This document shows, one piece after another, positions 38,093-48,952 of a stretch of DNA of 64,000 nucleotides (position 1 is its first letter; the number at the start of each line of letters is the position of its first letter). Made by a program: the position numbers and the translations under genes. Where the stretch lies: the NCBI RefSeq assembly GCF_000328475.2, contig NC_026478.1:2412502-2476501 (forward strand), read 5' to 3'. The DNA is from Mycosarcoma maydis (taxonomy: Eukaryota; Basidiomycota; Ustilaginomycetes; Ustilaginales). The notes beneath the pieces were generated by a model, which saw only the letters and a program-made list of their open reading frames with translations, ran no database searches and had not been told where the DNA came from.

Positions 38093-39610
38093 ATGAGCAC
38101 CGCTTCTTCCACCGCTGTTGCCGCTGTCATGGACAAGAGCACAAAACAGGATGACATTGCTGCGGCGCGTCGATTCCTCCGATACGTCGATGCCAGCCCC
38201 ACCCCGTTCCATGCCGTCGCTACCACCTCGGCCATGCTCGATGCTGCTGGCTTTCAACGTATCAAGGAGAGCGAGCTATGGGACGATAAGGTGAAGCGCG
38301 GTGGTAAGTACTACTTTACTCGTAATCAGTCTGCCATTGTCGCCTTTGCCGTTGGTGCCAAGTATGAGCCAGGTAATGGTGTCCACGTAGTTGGCGCTCA
38401 CACCGACTCGCCCAACTTCCAGATCAAGCCCATCTCTCGCAAGACAAAGGAGGGATACCTGCAATGCGGTGTAGAGACCTACGGTGGTGGTATCTGGGCT
38501 TCGTGGTTCGATCGAGATCTCGGTGTCGCTGGTCGCGTAATTGTGTCCGACTCAAAGTCGCACGACAAGTTTACAGGCAGGCTTGTGCACATCAAGCGGC
38601 CCATCCTGCGTATCCCTACCCTTGCTATCCACCTCAACCGCACGGTCAATGAGGCATTCAAGTTCAACATTGAGGACAACACCGTACCCATCCTCGGTCT
38701 CGCCACTGAGCACCTCAACAAGCGCGCCGACGAAGCTGCCGAGGCTGCCAAGGTCACTCCACAGGCAGTAGGTACACCTGTCATGGCGGAAAAGCACCAC
38801 TCTGTTCTTCTGGATCTGCTTGCATCGGAGCTCGGTATCTCCGTAGAGCAAATCCAGGACTTTGAGCTCAGCTTGTATGACACACAACCCGCATCCATCG
38901 GAGGCATCAACAACGAGTTCATCCACTCTCCTCGACTCGACAACCAGATGTCGTGCTTTTGCGCTACTGAGGCCCTCATCGACTCTCTTGGGTCGGCGGA
39001 ATCGCTAAATGCGTCTTCCTCGATCCGTGCGATCGCGCTCTTTGACAACGAGGAGGTCGGCTCGGTTTCGTCCCACGGTGCCGAGTCCAACATGCTGCCA
39101 AGTCTCATTCAGCGACTGGTGGCGCTTCCGGTATCATCATCTTCGTCTTCGTCTTCTTCGAATCCAGCTGCCTCGAATCTGTACGAGCAGGCCATCGCGC
39201 GATCCTTTCTGCTTTCGTCCGACATGGCACACGGCTTCCATCCCAACTACCCATCCTTCTACGAGGAGAATCATCGACCCAAGATCAACCAGGGACCAGT
39301 CATCAAGACCAACGTCAAGCAGCGGTATGCTACCACCGGCCCCACCGCTTTCCTTATTCGACGCATCGCGCAGCGCGCACAGGTTCCTCTGCAGTCATTT
39401 GTGGTCAAGAACGACATGCCATGCGGATCTACGATCGGACCTATGCTCAGCAAGCTCGGCATCCGAACTCTCGACCTTGGCAACCCGCAGCTGTCGATGC
39501 ACTCGATCCGCGAAACTTGTGGGACCAAGGATGTCGAGTACAAGATTCAACTCTTCAAGCATTTTTTCGATTCGTTCGAACAGATCGATGCCCAGCTTGT
39601 CATTGACTGA
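38093..39610 (+). CDS. aspartyl aminopeptidase (M18 family)
   Basis: Zinc aminopeptidase removing N-terminal Asp/Glu, equivalent to yeast Ape4 and human DNPEP. 505 aa, no intron. Metal and catalytic motifs are visible: VVGAHTDSPNFQIKP (His and Asp ligands), FDNEEVGSVS (catalytic Glu pair), SSDMAHGFHPNY (His ligand) and NDMPCGSTIGPM. A Ser run (VSSSSSSSSSNP) interrupts a loop in the second half, near nt 39135-39165. The start was set at MSTASSTAVAAV (ATG at 38093); a second in-frame ATG (MDKSTKQDD, 38129) is possible. The frame is open upstream without an ATG. It is convergent with the importin gene, with only 108 bases between stop codons. Confidence 0.94.
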   Translation: MSTASSTAVAAVMDKSTKQDDIAAARRFLRYVDASPTPFHAVATTSAMLDAAGFQRIKESELWDDKVKRGGKYYFTRNQSAIVAFAVGAKYEPGNGVHVVGAHTDSPNFQIKPISRKTKEGYLQCGVETYGGGIWASWFDRDLGVAGRVIVSDSKSHDKFTGRLVHIKRPILRIPTLAIHLNRTVNEAFKFNIEDNTVPILGLATEHLNKRADEAAEAAKVTPQAVGTPVMAEKHHSVLLDLLASELGISVEQIQDFELSLYDTQPASIGGINNEFIHSPRLDNQMSCFCATEALIDSLGSAESLNASSSIRAIALFDNEEVGSVSSHGAESNMLPSLIQRLVALPVSSSSSSSSSNPAASNLYEQAIARSFLLSSDMAHGFHPNYPSFYEENHRPKINQGPVIKTNVKQRYATTGPTAFLIRRIAQRAQVPLQSFVVKNDMPCGSTIGPMLSKLGIRTLDLGNPQLSMHSIRETCGTKDVEYKIQLFKHFFDSFEQIDAQLVID

Positions 39611-39718
39611 ACACCAACGCTTCTAGGAGACTCAACAATGGTCTTGCAGCAATAACAAGGTTGAAAACAGAGAGAGAGGCTTGTGGAATACGATTGCTTT
39701 CGCAAGCTCACTACAGGA

Positions 39719-42700
39719 CTAAAGGATCGAGTTGAGCATCGACGATTCTTCTGCGTTCAAGTGAGGTGCGAGAAGAGACTCGAAAGAGGCACGCCCGACT
39801 GTCTGTGCAAGATGCTGCAGGTATTGAGACAGCCAGGTCTTCAAGTCGATCGTGTAGGCAGGGTCAGACTTGAGATCCTCGTCGTCTTCAAGCCCGAAAG
39901 CATCGTCGTCCTGCAACGCATCCAAGCCACCTGGTCCCAGCATGTCCGAGAGCAAGCCAAAGTCGTCCTTTCCTCCAGAGTGCGGCTCGTACTCGTCATC
40001 CCACTCACCGTCTTCGTCGTCTGTCTCGGGTGTACGCGCTCGGTCTCCTGCATTCAAACCTCCCCGATTACCGCATCTGGAAGCACTACTCCATTCCTTG
40101 ACAAGTACCTTGACGATCTTGGCAAACATCGGCACACTGGTGTACTGGTGTGGCATCGTCTTTGCGCGTGAACGAGTCCGGATGATACCCGAGTTGTCCG
40201 GGAGGATGTCACCTCGGACGTTGATCGTGGTGAGGAAAGGCCGTCGACTATCTAGAACCTTGGCAAGCGCAAGCGCGCTCACTCGTTGTGCCCAGAAACC
40301 CTGCAAGGTCTCGACATTGTCGACCCATTTCTTGCAGAGCACCTCAAGCCCGTTGCCGCTCTCTGCAGTCGGATTCTGCACAGAAGGCGCCACCTGCATC
40401 GACTCGAGAAGATCCATGACCTCCTTTGCCTGCTCATCGTTGTCGTGTAGAAGATACGCAATAGGAACAATGAGAGACTGTATAAAGCTGGCTGTTTGTG
40501 CTGTTGCAAGACGTTGGGCCATAGCGTTGAGCAGTTCTGGCAGCACGTGCGCGATCTGATCGCGTGCCTTTCTCAGAAGCGCCACTACAAGGTCACCTAC
40601 AGCAAGACCGCCGCTCTCGAAGTTGTCGGTAGGAACGAGCAGCTTGGCAATGATCTGGAGCATAAGATCCACCGATGCTGTCTGCACCTTAGGCTCCTTC
40701 CAATCAACGAGCTCCTGAGTGCATTTTTTGACGAGCACGGTTAGACACTCGATACCATTTTGCAGCACATCACGATCCTGGCTGGTGGAAAGTACTTGGA
40801 AAAGATTCGGACAGAGCACGTTGACTGCGCCGCGAAGAGCAGCAGAGTTGGCACCGTCGAGCACACTCTTGGCGAGCTCTATCGCAGTTTCCACAACAGC
40901 GGAAGGTTGGTCATCTGCAGACGAACTTGGCTGGCCTGACAGACTTGAGCCGATGGCGGCGGACAAAAATGGCAAGCTTTGCTGGACGATGACTTGGGAG
41001 ACGCCGGTTTGCTTGGATCTGGCGAGCGACTCAAGCAAGTCCGAGACCACCGAGAGAAGAAAAACATCTTGAGCATTTGGTGCCCATACTTGAAGAGCTG
41101 CGCGGACAATCTCGCCAATGATGTCGGGCTCTACGTGGGCCGCTGTCGTAACGTCGCCGCTTTCCGTCTCTTTGACAATTACCGCTTGTAACGTCTCGAT
41201 AATGAGGATGAGCGTGTCGTCGGAAGCCTGCGTAAGAAGAGGTCCAAGTTTTTGCACGATACGTGGTGCGTAAGGATCCACAATGTTTGAGGGCAAGTGT
41301 CGGTAGAAGTTCTTGATGGTGCGGACCGCTGAGATCTTGACTGGCAGAGAAGCACTTTCGGAGTCGATCGCGTTGACAGCTGCGTCAAGGAATTGAGTGG
41401 CCAGTTCGGAGGGGAGCGAGGTCGCAAATTGGGATGCGAAAACAAAGCAGCGCCCTTGCAGGAAAGGGTGTGTATCATTGCCAACGTTGGGTAAAACAAT
41501 GTTGGAGAAGATGGACTCGAGGCCAAGTGCGACTTTGCCTTCGGACTGAGTGTCGATAATTTCGCCAATAGCGTCTGCGTTGTTGCCGATGGCCGCCAGT
41601 ACACCTTCGTGCGCCTTCCACCAATTCTCGTTGCCAGCAGCCTTCTCGGCGCTTGCCTGTGCAACGAGTTGGTGAACCTGGTGTCCGATGGATCGAAGCG
41701 ATGGAATCGGAAAGTCCTCGATGAGCATACCGAGCAAGTCGGCAGCTGCAATGCGCAGGCTGTAAGCGAGAGTCTCGTCATCTTCATCGGCGATGAAGGC
41801 GTTTGCGTCGTTGGCCCAATTGTCCTCGTCGTCGACGGTCATATCAATGAAGACGAGGAGCAGACTGATGAGCTGTTTCAAGGCCTCAGTCTCGCATCCC
41901 TGCCCCCCTGTACCACCATGGACAAAAAGATCGCGGGAGCGGTCTCCTCGGGACACTTCATTGATAAAATCGAAGATAGAGCAAGCCAAGGAGGGCAAGT
42001 CGCAAGAAACATCTTCTTCCCCCTCTTCTGTTGCGGGTACATCAATACCAGACGTGCTGGATAAATAGAGCTGCTTGAAGACGGGAAGAAGTGAGGCGAG
42101 ATTGGATATGGACGACTGAATGAAGCTGTACAGGTATGATTTGAACTGAGCACGGAACATGGCAGCGACCTTGAGCGTCTTGAAGATTTCGTTGCGCAAC
42201 GCCAATGTTGGCCACCCCTGCTGTAAATCCGAAGCAAGCTCTTGAGCTGCATCAGTGGCTAGAAGCGTCTGCATCATGGAAAGCCAACGTGGAAGCATGA
42301 CCTGCGATGCTTGCTTGACCACATCGGGATACGACTCCTTGACCATAAAGAGGGTCGTGAGGCATTGTCGGAAGACGAGCAGGCACCTAGCGCGCACATA
42401 GGCACTGTGTTGCTGCTCTTGTGCTAGGACTTGCTCCAATGCAGGAAGAATCTCTTTGGCTACCTGAATGAGCTGAATCTCATCCATCTCGACACGAACA
42501 AACTCGGAGAGGAGGGTCATGGCACCATGCAAGCCATTGGGCTCTTGTTGTTGGAGGAGGTGCTGTATATAGGGGAGCAGATCGGGGTATTCATCGGGAT
42601 AATCGGGGCCAGCGATGGTAGAAATGGCGTAGGATGTGGCGTTGCGGATCTTGCGAACGGGATCAGCGAGACCCGCCAGCAGAATTTGACGAATCTGCTG

Positions 42701-42973
42701 CTTGACCGTCACATCGAGGGCGCTTCCGACGAAATTATCAAAGTAGGGCGACCAACGTGCTGTGATGTACTTGCGTAGAGCGAGACCAGCAGACTGTCGA
42801 ATGTGTATGGGCGTGTTCGAGTCAAGCAGCACCTTGACAAGACCCAAGCCTGCCTGTCCTGTAGGATCGGTCTGAGGAGAGCGTAACGATTCGAGTTGTG
42901 ACTCTGCCTGAGTCCTGGTAGCCGCATCCGGTGAGAGCGTTGCCTCGAGGCAAGCTGCTAGCTGCTGCTCCAT
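39719..42973 (-). CDS. importin-beta family karyopherin, importin-9/Kap114 type
   Basis: Nuclear import receptor built of HEAT repeats, 1084 aa. The N-terminal importin-beta domain is evident: AESQLESLRSPQTDPTGQAG, then IRQSAGLALRKYITARW, the Ran-binding start. The C-terminal part has the acidic tail segment typical of importin-9/Kap114 (TPETDDEDGEWDDEYEPHSG, then DFGLLSDML and DDDAFGLEDDEDLKSDPAY). Yeast Kap114 imports TBP and histones; cargo here is inferred only. The start is ATG 42973 (MEQQLAACLEATLSPDAATR). The frame runs further upstream but lacks an ATG. No intron needed. Confidence 0.9.
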   Translation of the reverse strand: MEQQLAACLEATLSPDAATRTQAESQLESLRSPQTDPTGQAGLGLVKVLLDSNTPIHIRQSAGLALRKYITARWSPYFDNFVGSALDVTVKQQIRQILLAGLADPVRKIRNATSYAISTIAGPDYPDEYPDLLPYIQHLLQQQEPNGLHGAMTLLSEFVRVEMDEIQLIQVAKEILPALEQVLAQEQQHSAYVRARCLLVFRQCLTTLFMVKESYPDVVKQASQVMLPRWLSMMQTLLATDAAQELASDLQQGWPTLALRNEIFKTLKVAAMFRAQFKSYLYSFIQSSISNLASLLPVFKQLYLSSTSGIDVPATEEGEEDVSCDLPSLACSIFDFINEVSRGDRSRDLFVHGGTGGQGCETEALKQLISLLLVFIDMTVDDEDNWANDANAFIADEDDETLAYSLRIAAADLLGMLIEDFPIPSLRSIGHQVHQLVAQASAEKAAGNENWWKAHEGVLAAIGNNADAIGEIIDTQSEGKVALGLESIFSNIVLPNVGNDTHPFLQGRCFVFASQFATSLPSELATQFLDAAVNAIDSESASLPVKISAVRTIKNFYRHLPSNIVDPYAPRIVQKLGPLLTQASDDTLILIIETLQAVIVKETESGDVTTAAHVEPDIIGEIVRAALQVWAPNAQDVFLLSVVSDLLESLARSKQTGVSQVIVQQSLPFLSAAIGSSLSGQPSSSADDQPSAVVETAIELAKSVLDGANSAALRGAVNVLCPNLFQVLSTSQDRDVLQNGIECLTVLVKKCTQELVDWKEPKVQTASVDLMLQIIAKLLVPTDNFESGGLAVGDLVVALLRKARDQIAHVLPELLNAMAQRLATAQTASFIQSLIVPIAYLLHDNDEQAKEVMDLLESMQVAPSVQNPTAESGNGLEVLCKKWVDNVETLQGFWAQRVSALALAKVLDSRRPFLTTINVRGDILPDNSGIIRTRSRAKTMPHQYTSVPMFAKIVKVLVKEWSSASRCGNRGGLNAGDRARTPETDDEDGEWDDEYEPHSGGKDDFGLLSDMLGPGGLDALQDDDAFGLEDDEDLKSDPAYTIDLKTWLSQYLQHLAQTVGRASFESLLAPHLNAEESSMLNSIL

Positions 42974-44616
42974 GATGTGTTTTGCGCTCCAGACGGCAGC
43001 TGAAAGGCTGTGTTGGGCAGACAATGATTAGAAGCGCAGGCCTCTCGAGACGATGCGATGGAGTAAGGAACTGATTAGAACAGAGATGTTGGCGTTGCTT
43101 GGTAAGTGTTGGTCTTTCTTTCGCCAGCCCAGTTCACTCACGACCACACCACAACCCAAAGAAAGGCGCTTTCGTGATTCGACGCGGCATGCCCCAAAAT
43201 TTCTCAAAAGGAGCTGTGCTTTCTTCCTTTTCTTTGCCACGCCATACGCAGGCCGAAACCCGAGAAGATGTTCTGACCTCCAATTCGTCCACAGTCGACT
43301 ACCACCCACAATCACACTCACACTTAAACTGCTTCCAAGCTAACGTGGTGGGAAGGCTCGAAGCTTATCGCTGCATCGAAACAGTGCCTTGATATTTAAT
43401 CGAACAGGGCACCCGATTTTACGTGTTCAATTGTAAAGCACGCTACGACGATTGCTTGCGAACAGCTCACGCAGACCGCAAGCAGACGCTGACTTTGTGC
43501 AACCTTCTGTGCGAATCGGACGTCAATGAAATATATCAACGTCGTCAAATTGGTCTGGTTCCAACGAAATGTACGATCGGAAAGAGTGTGGCTCAAGACA
43601 GAGTAGATCTCGTACGGTGGGTAACATATGCACAAAGCACTGTAGTTAAGATTCCGAGAATGCGAGCGTGGGGCGCTGTGAAACTTGAACGCACCGTCGA
43701 AACGTCATGTTCCTCATCCTTGCCGTCTTGTATATTCCCGAGGCTTGTCAGGGCTAAGATTATCAGCATGGCATTAGTAATCATTGACCTTTTCGCGCAC
43801 AGCAACATACATGCATTTGGCTCCTCCGCTGAATTTTCCAGGCATGTCGATTGGGTCTATTCCATCTCTTTGCGCGAGATGCCGTCTCTGGAATAAAACG
43901 AGGTTCCAGACGAGCTGCGAGAGGAACAAGTCCACCAGGGAGGACAGGATGGCGAGAAGATCTCGACCAACACGGATCGGAGCGGTCGTCGGCGGTAAAT
44001 TCGAATATGCATTCGGTTTATGACTGTCGTGGTGATTACTAGCCTAGACCCCTGCTCTCCTTTCCGACCCTACACCGCCGCCAGAGCAGGGCGTAGAATC
44101 AGCGGTCCCACTTTAACGAGTCCGAGCTGGGAAAGCAAAGCAATTGTGGTAGATTGCACCACCCTCGCTTCCTTGCTGGCCGCTTTGTGGCTTAAGGCGC
44201 GGTAGTTGGGACATATCAAAGTGCGTGAGTGGGCGCAGCGACTCCATGGCAGGGATAGCAAATTCACCGTCTTCTCGTGAACCTGACACCCTCCAGGACT
44301 TACTTGCGAAACGACAAATACCGAGGGAACTGGAGGCAAACACCGTCCGCGTGATCAAATTTCCGCTTTGAAAGTCGTGAGTGGGTTTGGGCTCGAGACA
44401 GCTTCAAGTGTAGTACAAGTTACTTCTGCCCGACACAGCTTCAGATCGAGTTTTGCATGTACAAGGCCGAGTCGCCTCAGGGCGGATCATGCTGCATCAG
44501 TTGCTCGTAGCTCCGCACCACTTGTGGCTTCTCCTACGCTCAACGAGAGTGATTGGGCCTCGCTCTTAACAATCTACCTTGCATCGTTCGGGTCTGAACC
44601 CTCTCGATGGGCCTAA
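42974..44616. other. intergenic region upstream of importin and before LINE relic
   Basis: About 1.6 kb. The first 200 bases are the importin promoter/5' leader. Frames such as 43423-43896 (157 codons, no ATG) show no domain. The right part may contain further LINE debris preceding the RNase H remnant, but I could not identify a reverse transcriptase motif in it. Confidence 0.45.
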
Positions 44617-45520
44617 ACTGATGGCTCCGTTGAGGACGAACTTACGGCTTACGCGTACTTCGCTGAGTCCAGCACCAAGATGTGGGAGTTTACCACGGCC
44701 ATCGGATCTGGCTCTACGGTCTACTGCGCTGAACTGCTTGCCATCCGTAAAGCCCTCGAACACGGTGTCGCCAACGCGGACTCTATGATCTTTTGCAACA
44801 ACCGCGACGCAGTCATTCGCATCGGTGCTAGGCACAGTGGTGACCCCGACATCTCCAGCATACAAGAGCTGACAGCGTCCCGACGCATCACGGTAGTCTG
44901 GATCCCTGGCCATCGTGACAACCTCGGGAACGAACGGGCAAACTTCCTTGCCCAAAGCGCTCCTGATGATGTGATCAAAGCCCCAGCAGACCACCGCGAG
45001 GAAGCTGGCGTCCGGCTAGCTATCCACCGGAAGACAGTTCAGGCCTGGAAATAAGACTTGGAAATCATCCCTCCGCGGTTCCGAGCTCAAGGCGATCAAT
45101 ACACTACAATCGGGAGAAACCGCCAAGTTATGTAAACATCTCGAACGGGATCAAGTATCCATTCTGGCCCCAATTAGAACCGGTCATGCGGGTACATATT
45201 CTTACCTCAAGGCGCGCAAGGTCCCAGGTAAGACTGACAAGTGTGATCGCTGCGGGTCCCGGGAGGACCGCCTCCATCTTCTTCTCTGCCGCAACCTAAC
45301 ACGCCCCCAAAGAAGACCCGAGGGGCTCTTCCGCCAGGCGGGCCACCTGACCCGCAACCAGCACATCACATTCTTCAAACCGATTGATTCTAAACGAGCT
45401 AGAATTCGCTCTAGCGGTGACTACGTACCTGAGAGCGCGCTTTCCTGCGCGTGGAGCAACACTGTCGCCCAGCACGTAACCATCCCGCTATCCACCACTT
45501 CCCCATCCAGCTTATCCTGA
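44617..45520 (+). mobile_element. decayed 3' end of a LINE (RNase H plus zinc knuckle)
   Basis: The frame starting TDGSVEDELTAYAYF at 44617 encodes an RNase H domain to 45054, with VYCAELLAIRKALEHG (catalytic Glu region) and VVWIPGHRDNLGNERANFLA. A stop codon (TAA) lies immediately before it (about 44614). After a stop at 45052-45054 the homology continues in another frame (+1) from about 45056. It reads TWKSSLRGSELKAINTLQ, IRTGHAGTYSYLKARK and the C-terminal knuckle CDRCGSREDRLHLLLC (CX2CX7HX3C), and ends at a TGA near 45518. This RNase H-then-zinc-knuckle order is the 3' end of Tad/I-type LINE ORF2. The reverse transcriptase is missing, so this is a 5'-truncated, dead copy. Confidence 0.85.
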
Positions 45521-47719
45521 CAAACTTACTTTAGACAACAATACCAGGCAGCACGGCTCATCGGCCGAGACGTTTTTCGGAAGCTCCTGCTCTACTCATG
45601 TATTATGACTAGGCCGGGGCGGCTTAAACGTACAGTACATTACCCTTCATATGAATCATCTATTTTTCGCCTGTATCTTCGATTCGTAATTCTTGACTCC
45701 CGCATAAGCCTCTTTCGGCTTGGGTCGGTGTATGAAGAAATAAAAATAATAATAATAAAAATTGAAAATTAAACAAATACCTGCTTGACAAATTCCCTTC
45801 AACTCTTGCACCGGTCGCTTCATCAATCTCAAAGAGTTGCAAGGATTCATGATTATTTTCTTCCACTTCGTGATACTTACTCGAAGCTAATACCGATTCG
45901 AGTAGTATGCTTTGAGCAAGAAGGGCTGCTCAGGGTTGTGAAAGATAAAACAGGCTAGCGAAAGCGGACGAGCTCGTAGAGGAGTTGTGAGAGGTGATAG
46001 GAGGGCGTAGTAGTCGAGCCCAAGGATTGTAGTTCGTCCTGCACAAAGTAGCCCTTGAGACAGATACCCCTTGAGAATAGTCAACATACACTACGATTGA
46101 CTGGTACTTTGCTCGATGGCGAGAGGAAGATCCACAAAGGCTTCCTTCGCAGCTCAGAACCAAGCAGCCCCGCCTCCCCTTCAGGCTACTATTTGGGGAT
46201 CAAGCGTGCAAAATTTTACACAGTCCAGACGTCAGTGCAACCAATATGGCCGAATCGGTGCTGCGATTCATTGGATGAAATGAAAAAAGTGGTTAGTGTC
46301 GCCGGTGGTCATTGAACCGTTCTTACACCATTCGAAATGTCAGCGGGATTGGCCGGCTAGTGTTTAAATATGGTACTTGATGTATTCACGATTGGGCGCT
46401 GCTAGCGCCGAGTGCCGAGTGTGTCTCCTTAAATAAACTTTGCACTTTATCGCGTTGTATAGGGTCAAAATGCGTATGTCATGTCAGGTACAGTATGTCA
46501 CTTCGGCGATCTGCGGTGAAGGCGGAGACTGCTATAATCGCGAATTTGGGTGGGCTAAATATTCACAATTACTGTAGGTTTGTAGTCGTGCGGGATTTTT
46601 ATTTCTATTGTTATTATTAGTATTATAAAAATTTGAATACTGATACGAGACTGTCGGCTCGGTGTCAATTCGGCCCCATCTTTGGCATTTCCAGTCGATC
46701 CGCTACCTTAGCATGAGTTCCCATGGGGCGTTCCCGGTTTTCGCGACGACGGCGCCCCGTAGGCGTTAGACCAAACATCCGAATAAACAAAAGTGAATAA
46801 GATCTCGAATTATCAGCTGTCCAGAATCGAGAGTCAAAAGACATGCAGCACGGCTCATCAATCAAAACAAGTCGATAGTCGATTAGCAATCACATTTATT
46901 ACGCCGAGAACGGTGTCTCAGATGGGCAACAAGAACACATCCGGACCAAACACAAACAAACTTATTGAGATCGAATCTAGAGTCTTGTGCCTAGAACTTG
47001 TTTGATGCGTGGGGTGCACCGACGCTCAATGACAAACAAACACATGCCCACGATAGTTTCTGCCGCATCGCCGATATGTCTTTGCATGAAGCTAATGATT
47101 GGCTGCTGAAGCTGAAGATCGCAGACCCTGTCTGATCTGCCGTCGGGCAGCCTTCGGGTACTTCGGCTTGCTATTAGGATCAAAAGCCACTGTCCTGTTT
47201 GGAAATGGCAGGCGGGGCCTGACCTGCGCCCAGTCTGAGCTTGGCGTTTGCGGGCATAGCGCCCACTTGCAGCGTAAAAACTCGATCGCAAGGATGCTTG
47301 CGGTCTAGGCTCGAACAACCTTTTACACATACCCATTGCTGATCGCATCGAGTCTCTTGTACAACTGGTCTACGTATCGAAAGTGTGATCAATGGTCAGC
47401 ACGCTCAGCATCAAGGGGCTGGCAAGAACCTTGATTGATTGTGTAGCAGACTGCATACGACTGTCAAAGCTCTGCAAGTCCTGTTGCTAGACTGATCCCG
47501 CCTTTGCAACGAGACCACTCCTATTTTTGCTCCAAACTGATCCCTTCTCGAGAGGATTCTCATCGAAACAGGAATGTATATAAGAAGCACAACCTTGTTA
47601 CCGAATCGCTCATCTCCTTCTCATCCATCAGTTTCCATCGTACCTCGTCTCTCTTCTGTTTCAAGACCCCTATTTTAACCCTCCAAACCCGTACCTTGCG
47701 GCTTAATACGTTGGGCAAG
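45521..47719. other. AT-rich intergenic region
   Basis: Two simple A/T patches occur: AAATAAAAATAATAATAATA near 45738-45770 and TTTATTTCTATTGTTATTAT near 46598-46620. The first could be the tail of the LINE copy, about 220 bases after its ORF. No gene was recognised; the longest frame (about 46977-47348, -) has no domain. The last 200 bases are the pyrimidine-rich 5' leader of the peroxygenase gene. Confidence 0.45.
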
Positions 47720-48952
47720 ATGAAGCTGTCCTTCAACCTCCCTTTGCTGCTCTCAGCAGCCTTTATGGCAGCGCCTACCCTGGCTCTGCCCAACTTCGGC
47801 GCCATGATGACTCCCGGACCCAACGGTGAGCCTTCGCACTTTGAAAAGCGACTGATTTCGGCCAACCCCCTCAAGATTCAGGGCATGATCAATGACCTGA
47901 AGAGCAAGGTGGCCGAGCTGAACAGCAACATCACTTTCCCCGATGCAGGAGACCTGCTCAAGGCCAAGATCACTGATATTACGCCCGATAGCATCTACAA
48001 GTCTTTTGGCGTGCGACGAGATCTCGGACTTTTGCCTCCGGGTGAAGACAAGTACCACCCTTGGCAGGCTCCTCCAAGGGGCGCCAAACGTGGACCTTGC
48101 CCTGGTCTCAACACGATTGCCAACCACGGCTACATTCCTCGCAACGGTATCGTTAACCCCATCCAGCTGATGGTCGGTACGTTCCAAGCACTCAACCTGA
48201 GCCCGGATCTTTCTGCAATCCTTGTCGCTATCTCATTCGTTGGCTTGGGTGACCTGCTCCAGATGAAGCTGTCGATCGGCGACCGATACGGATTGGGCAG
48301 CGGACTAAGCCACCACGGTATCCTCGAGGGCGATGCTTCGGTGACTCGTGACGACAACTACTTTGGCAACAGCTGGGACGCCGATCCCAAGCGAGTCGCG
48401 CAGTTCATCAGCGAGACCAACACGTACGGAAAGGGAAACGTTGACATTTGGTCGCTCGCCAACTCGCGCTACCGAGCTTGGGATTGGAGCCGCAAGAACA
48501 ACCCGGTCTTTGACTTTAACCCCTGGCGAATGCTTGTTGCCTATTCCGAGAGTGGATTCGTACACGAGGTGCTTCGTGGATCGTTTGTCAAGTTCGACGA
48601 GGCCATGATCAAGAGCTGGTTCCTTCAGGAACGATTCCCCAAGGGCTGGTCCAAGAGGATTGTACCGTTCTCGACACCCGAGATCGTTGCTTGGGCGGGC
48701 ATTATCGACCTGGCCAAGCCGACGATTCCTGGCTGGAGTGTGGGTAAGGGCGCTTTCATCCCTACTCCCACCACGGACGGTGCTTACCAGGAACTGAAAG
48801 CGTTTATTGACCCTAAGACAACGGGTGCAACGCTGGAGGAATTCTTCTGCGATGCCGGTAATGCTGTCCTTGGCTTCTTCCCGACCCAGATCACCAACCT
48901 GCTTGGCAACTTTGGCATCAAGGGCGTTGGAGCTACCTTCAAATGCGCTTGA
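47720..48952 (+). CDS. secreted heme-thiolate peroxidase, unspecific-peroxygenase type
   Basis: Extracellular heme enzyme of the chloroperoxidase/UPO family, 410 aa. The signal peptide is MKLSFNLPLLLSAAFMAAPT. The heme ligand is C127 in RGPCPGLNTIANHGYIPRNG (PCP-x-LN...NHGY). The cation site motif EGDASVTRDD (E203-G204-D205, S207) is EGD, as in peroxygenases, not EHD as in classic chloroperoxidase. R270 and E277 (PWRMLVAYSESGF) match the Arg/Glu acid-base pair spacing of peroxygenases. A region before the PCP motif (about 30-120) is an extended N-terminal part. The in-frame ORF extends upstream to 47504, but the signal peptide sets the start. No intron. Its natural substrate is unknown. It stands alone at the edge of the gene-poor right part. 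Confidence 0.93.
   Translation: MKLSFNLPLLLSAAFMAAPTLALPNFGAMMTPGPNGEPSHFEKRLISANPLKIQGMINDLKSKVAELNSNITFPDAGDLLKAKITDITPDSIYKSFGVRRDLGLLPPGEDKYHPWQAPPRGAKRGPCPGLNTIANHGYIPRNGIVNPIQLMVGTFQALNLSPDLSAILVAISFVGLGDLLQMKLSIGDRYGLGSGLSHHGILEGDASVTRDDNYFGNSWDADPKRVAQFISETNTYGKGNVDIWSLANSRYRAWDWSRKNNPVFDFNPWRMLVAYSESGFVHEVLRGSFVKFDEAMIKSWFLQERFPKGWSKRIVPFSTPEIVAWAGIIDLAKPTIPGWSVGKGAFIPTPTTDGAYQELKAFIDPKTTGATLEEFFCDAGNAVLGFFPTQITNLLGNFGIKGVGATFKCA

Noticed and set aside
43423..43896. 157-codon plus-strand frame after the importin gene
   Set aside because: It starts at a GTG, shows no signal, domain or conserved-looking motif, and lies in debris before the LINE remnant.
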